NCBI GenBank assembly: GCA_005880755.1
Contig: VBGV01000116.1
Span: 1 to 5,732 of the forward strand
Length of the DNA: 5,732 nt
Reading direction: 5' to 3'
Source: Chloroflexota bacterium
GTDB taxonomy: Bacteria > Chloroflexota > Dormibacteria > Dormibacterales > Dormibacteraceae
The position numbers and the translations under genes are program-made. Under the pieces are notes generated by a model, which was given only the letters and a program-made list of their open reading frames with translations, did no database searches and was not told where the DNA came from. Positions 5,318 through 5,732 of this stretch are shown piece by piece (the stretch's first letter is position 1; the number at the start of each line of letters is the position of its first letter).

Positions 5318-5732
5318 CTGAAGCGATAACTCACGGGCTCTCCAGGCAGAGGGTCATCCTGGCCACGGCCGGGACGATGCTCGCCCTCCTCCTGGCCGCG
5401 CTCGACCAGACGATCGTCGGCACGGCCATCCCGCGCATCGTCGCGGACCTCAACGGCCTCGACCGCCTGGCGTGGGTGACCACCGCCTACCTCGTGACCT
5501 CGACCACCATGACGCCGATCGCCGGCAAGCTCGGCGACCTGTTCGGCCGCAAGCCGTTCCTGCTCGCGGGCATGATCGGCTTTGTCGCCGCCTCGGCGCT
5601 GTGCGGCCTGTCCCAGGACATGACGCAGCTGATCGTCTTTCGCGGCGTCCAGGGCGTGTTCGGCGGCGTGCTGTTCGCCACCGTCTTCACGGTCATCGGC
5701 GACCTCTTCCCTCCCGACCAGCGCGGCCGCGC
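5314..5732 (+). CDS. MFS drug exporter, DHA2 (EmrB/QacA-like) type, N-terminal fragment
   Basis: 139 codons are visible before the right edge; a full DHA2 protein is about 450-550 residues with 14 membrane helices. These proton-driven antiporters expel drugs or toxic metabolites across the inner membrane. Helix 1 spans about residues 14-39 and contains LDQTIVGTAIPRI, the DHA2-type motif in which an acidic residue (D31) follows a hydrophobic run. Helix 2 spans about 52-70. The loop between helices 2 and 3 holds motif A, GKLGDLFGRKP (71-81). Helix 3 is about 82-99, and helix 4 begins at the motif B-like RGVQGVFGG (110-118). The ATG overlaps the marR stop as ATGA and is preceded by AGGAG, so the two genes form an operon, and MarR is the likely regulator of the pump. 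The substrate cannot be predicted. Confidence 0.93.
   Translation, partial: MTEAITHGLSRQRVILATAGTMLALLLAALDQTIVGTAIPRIVADLNGLDRLAWVTTAYLVTSTTMTPIAGKLGDLFGRKPFLLAGMIGFVAASALCGLSQDMTQLIVFRGVQGVFGGVLFATVFTVIGDLFPPDQRGR

Noticed and set aside
1..5732. CRISPR array, tRNA/rRNA, transposase, phage or toxin-antitoxin genes
   Set aside because: I saw no regularly spaced direct repeats, cloverleaf or rRNA sequence, and every substantial stretch is accounted for by the listed genes and repeats.

Overview
The window comes from a high-GC bacterium. It holds six or seven protein genes packed almost without gaps, in three blocks. The phylum cannot be fixed from the sequence. The fumarate reductase subunits resemble both the E. 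coli and the actinobacterial FrdABCD type, and the near-absent leaders at divergent starts would suit a Terrabacteria-like soil lineage, but that is only a guess.

Block 1 (1-2588, minus strand) is a fumarate reductase / succinate dehydrogenase operon in the order frdA - frdB - frdC. frdC is cut by the left edge, and frdD would be expected beyond it. FrdA keeps the His for covalent FAD and the fumarate-site His and Arg residues. FrdB keeps all eleven cluster cysteines. The visible FrdC start matches the conserved N-terminus of the quinone-binding anchor subunit. Together they would exchange electrons between the quinone pool and the succinate/fumarate couple at the inner face of the membrane.

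Block 2 (2614-4746) is a convergent pair: a DAO-type FAD-dependent oxidoreductase on the plus strand and an M19 (membrane/renal dipeptidase family) peptidase on the minus strand. Their 3' ends meet in a GC-rich repeat. Block 3 (4769-5732, plus strand) is a MarR-family regulator overlapping by ATGA the start of a DHA2-type MFS drug exporter, which runs off the right edge. This is a classic regulator-pump operon.

Two features go beyond ordinary gene content. First, a dispersed GC-rich repeat (arms CGCCCCTCAC...CTGACCCT and CTCCCC...GGGGAGAGGGGA) occurs twice, at 79-120 and 3684-3774. Both copies are read as protein in the same reading frame: one forms the N-terminus of FrdC, including a possible start codon inside a hairpin, and the other forms the C-terminal tail of the dipeptidase. 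The second copy carries a 45-bp insertion made mainly of two perfect hairpins. Second, both divergent gene pairs have only about 22-25 bp between start codons, so there is little room for leaders or for two separate promoters. I found no CRISPR array, RNA gene, transposase or clearly novel multi-gene system. No gene-free stretch exceeds 300 bases.
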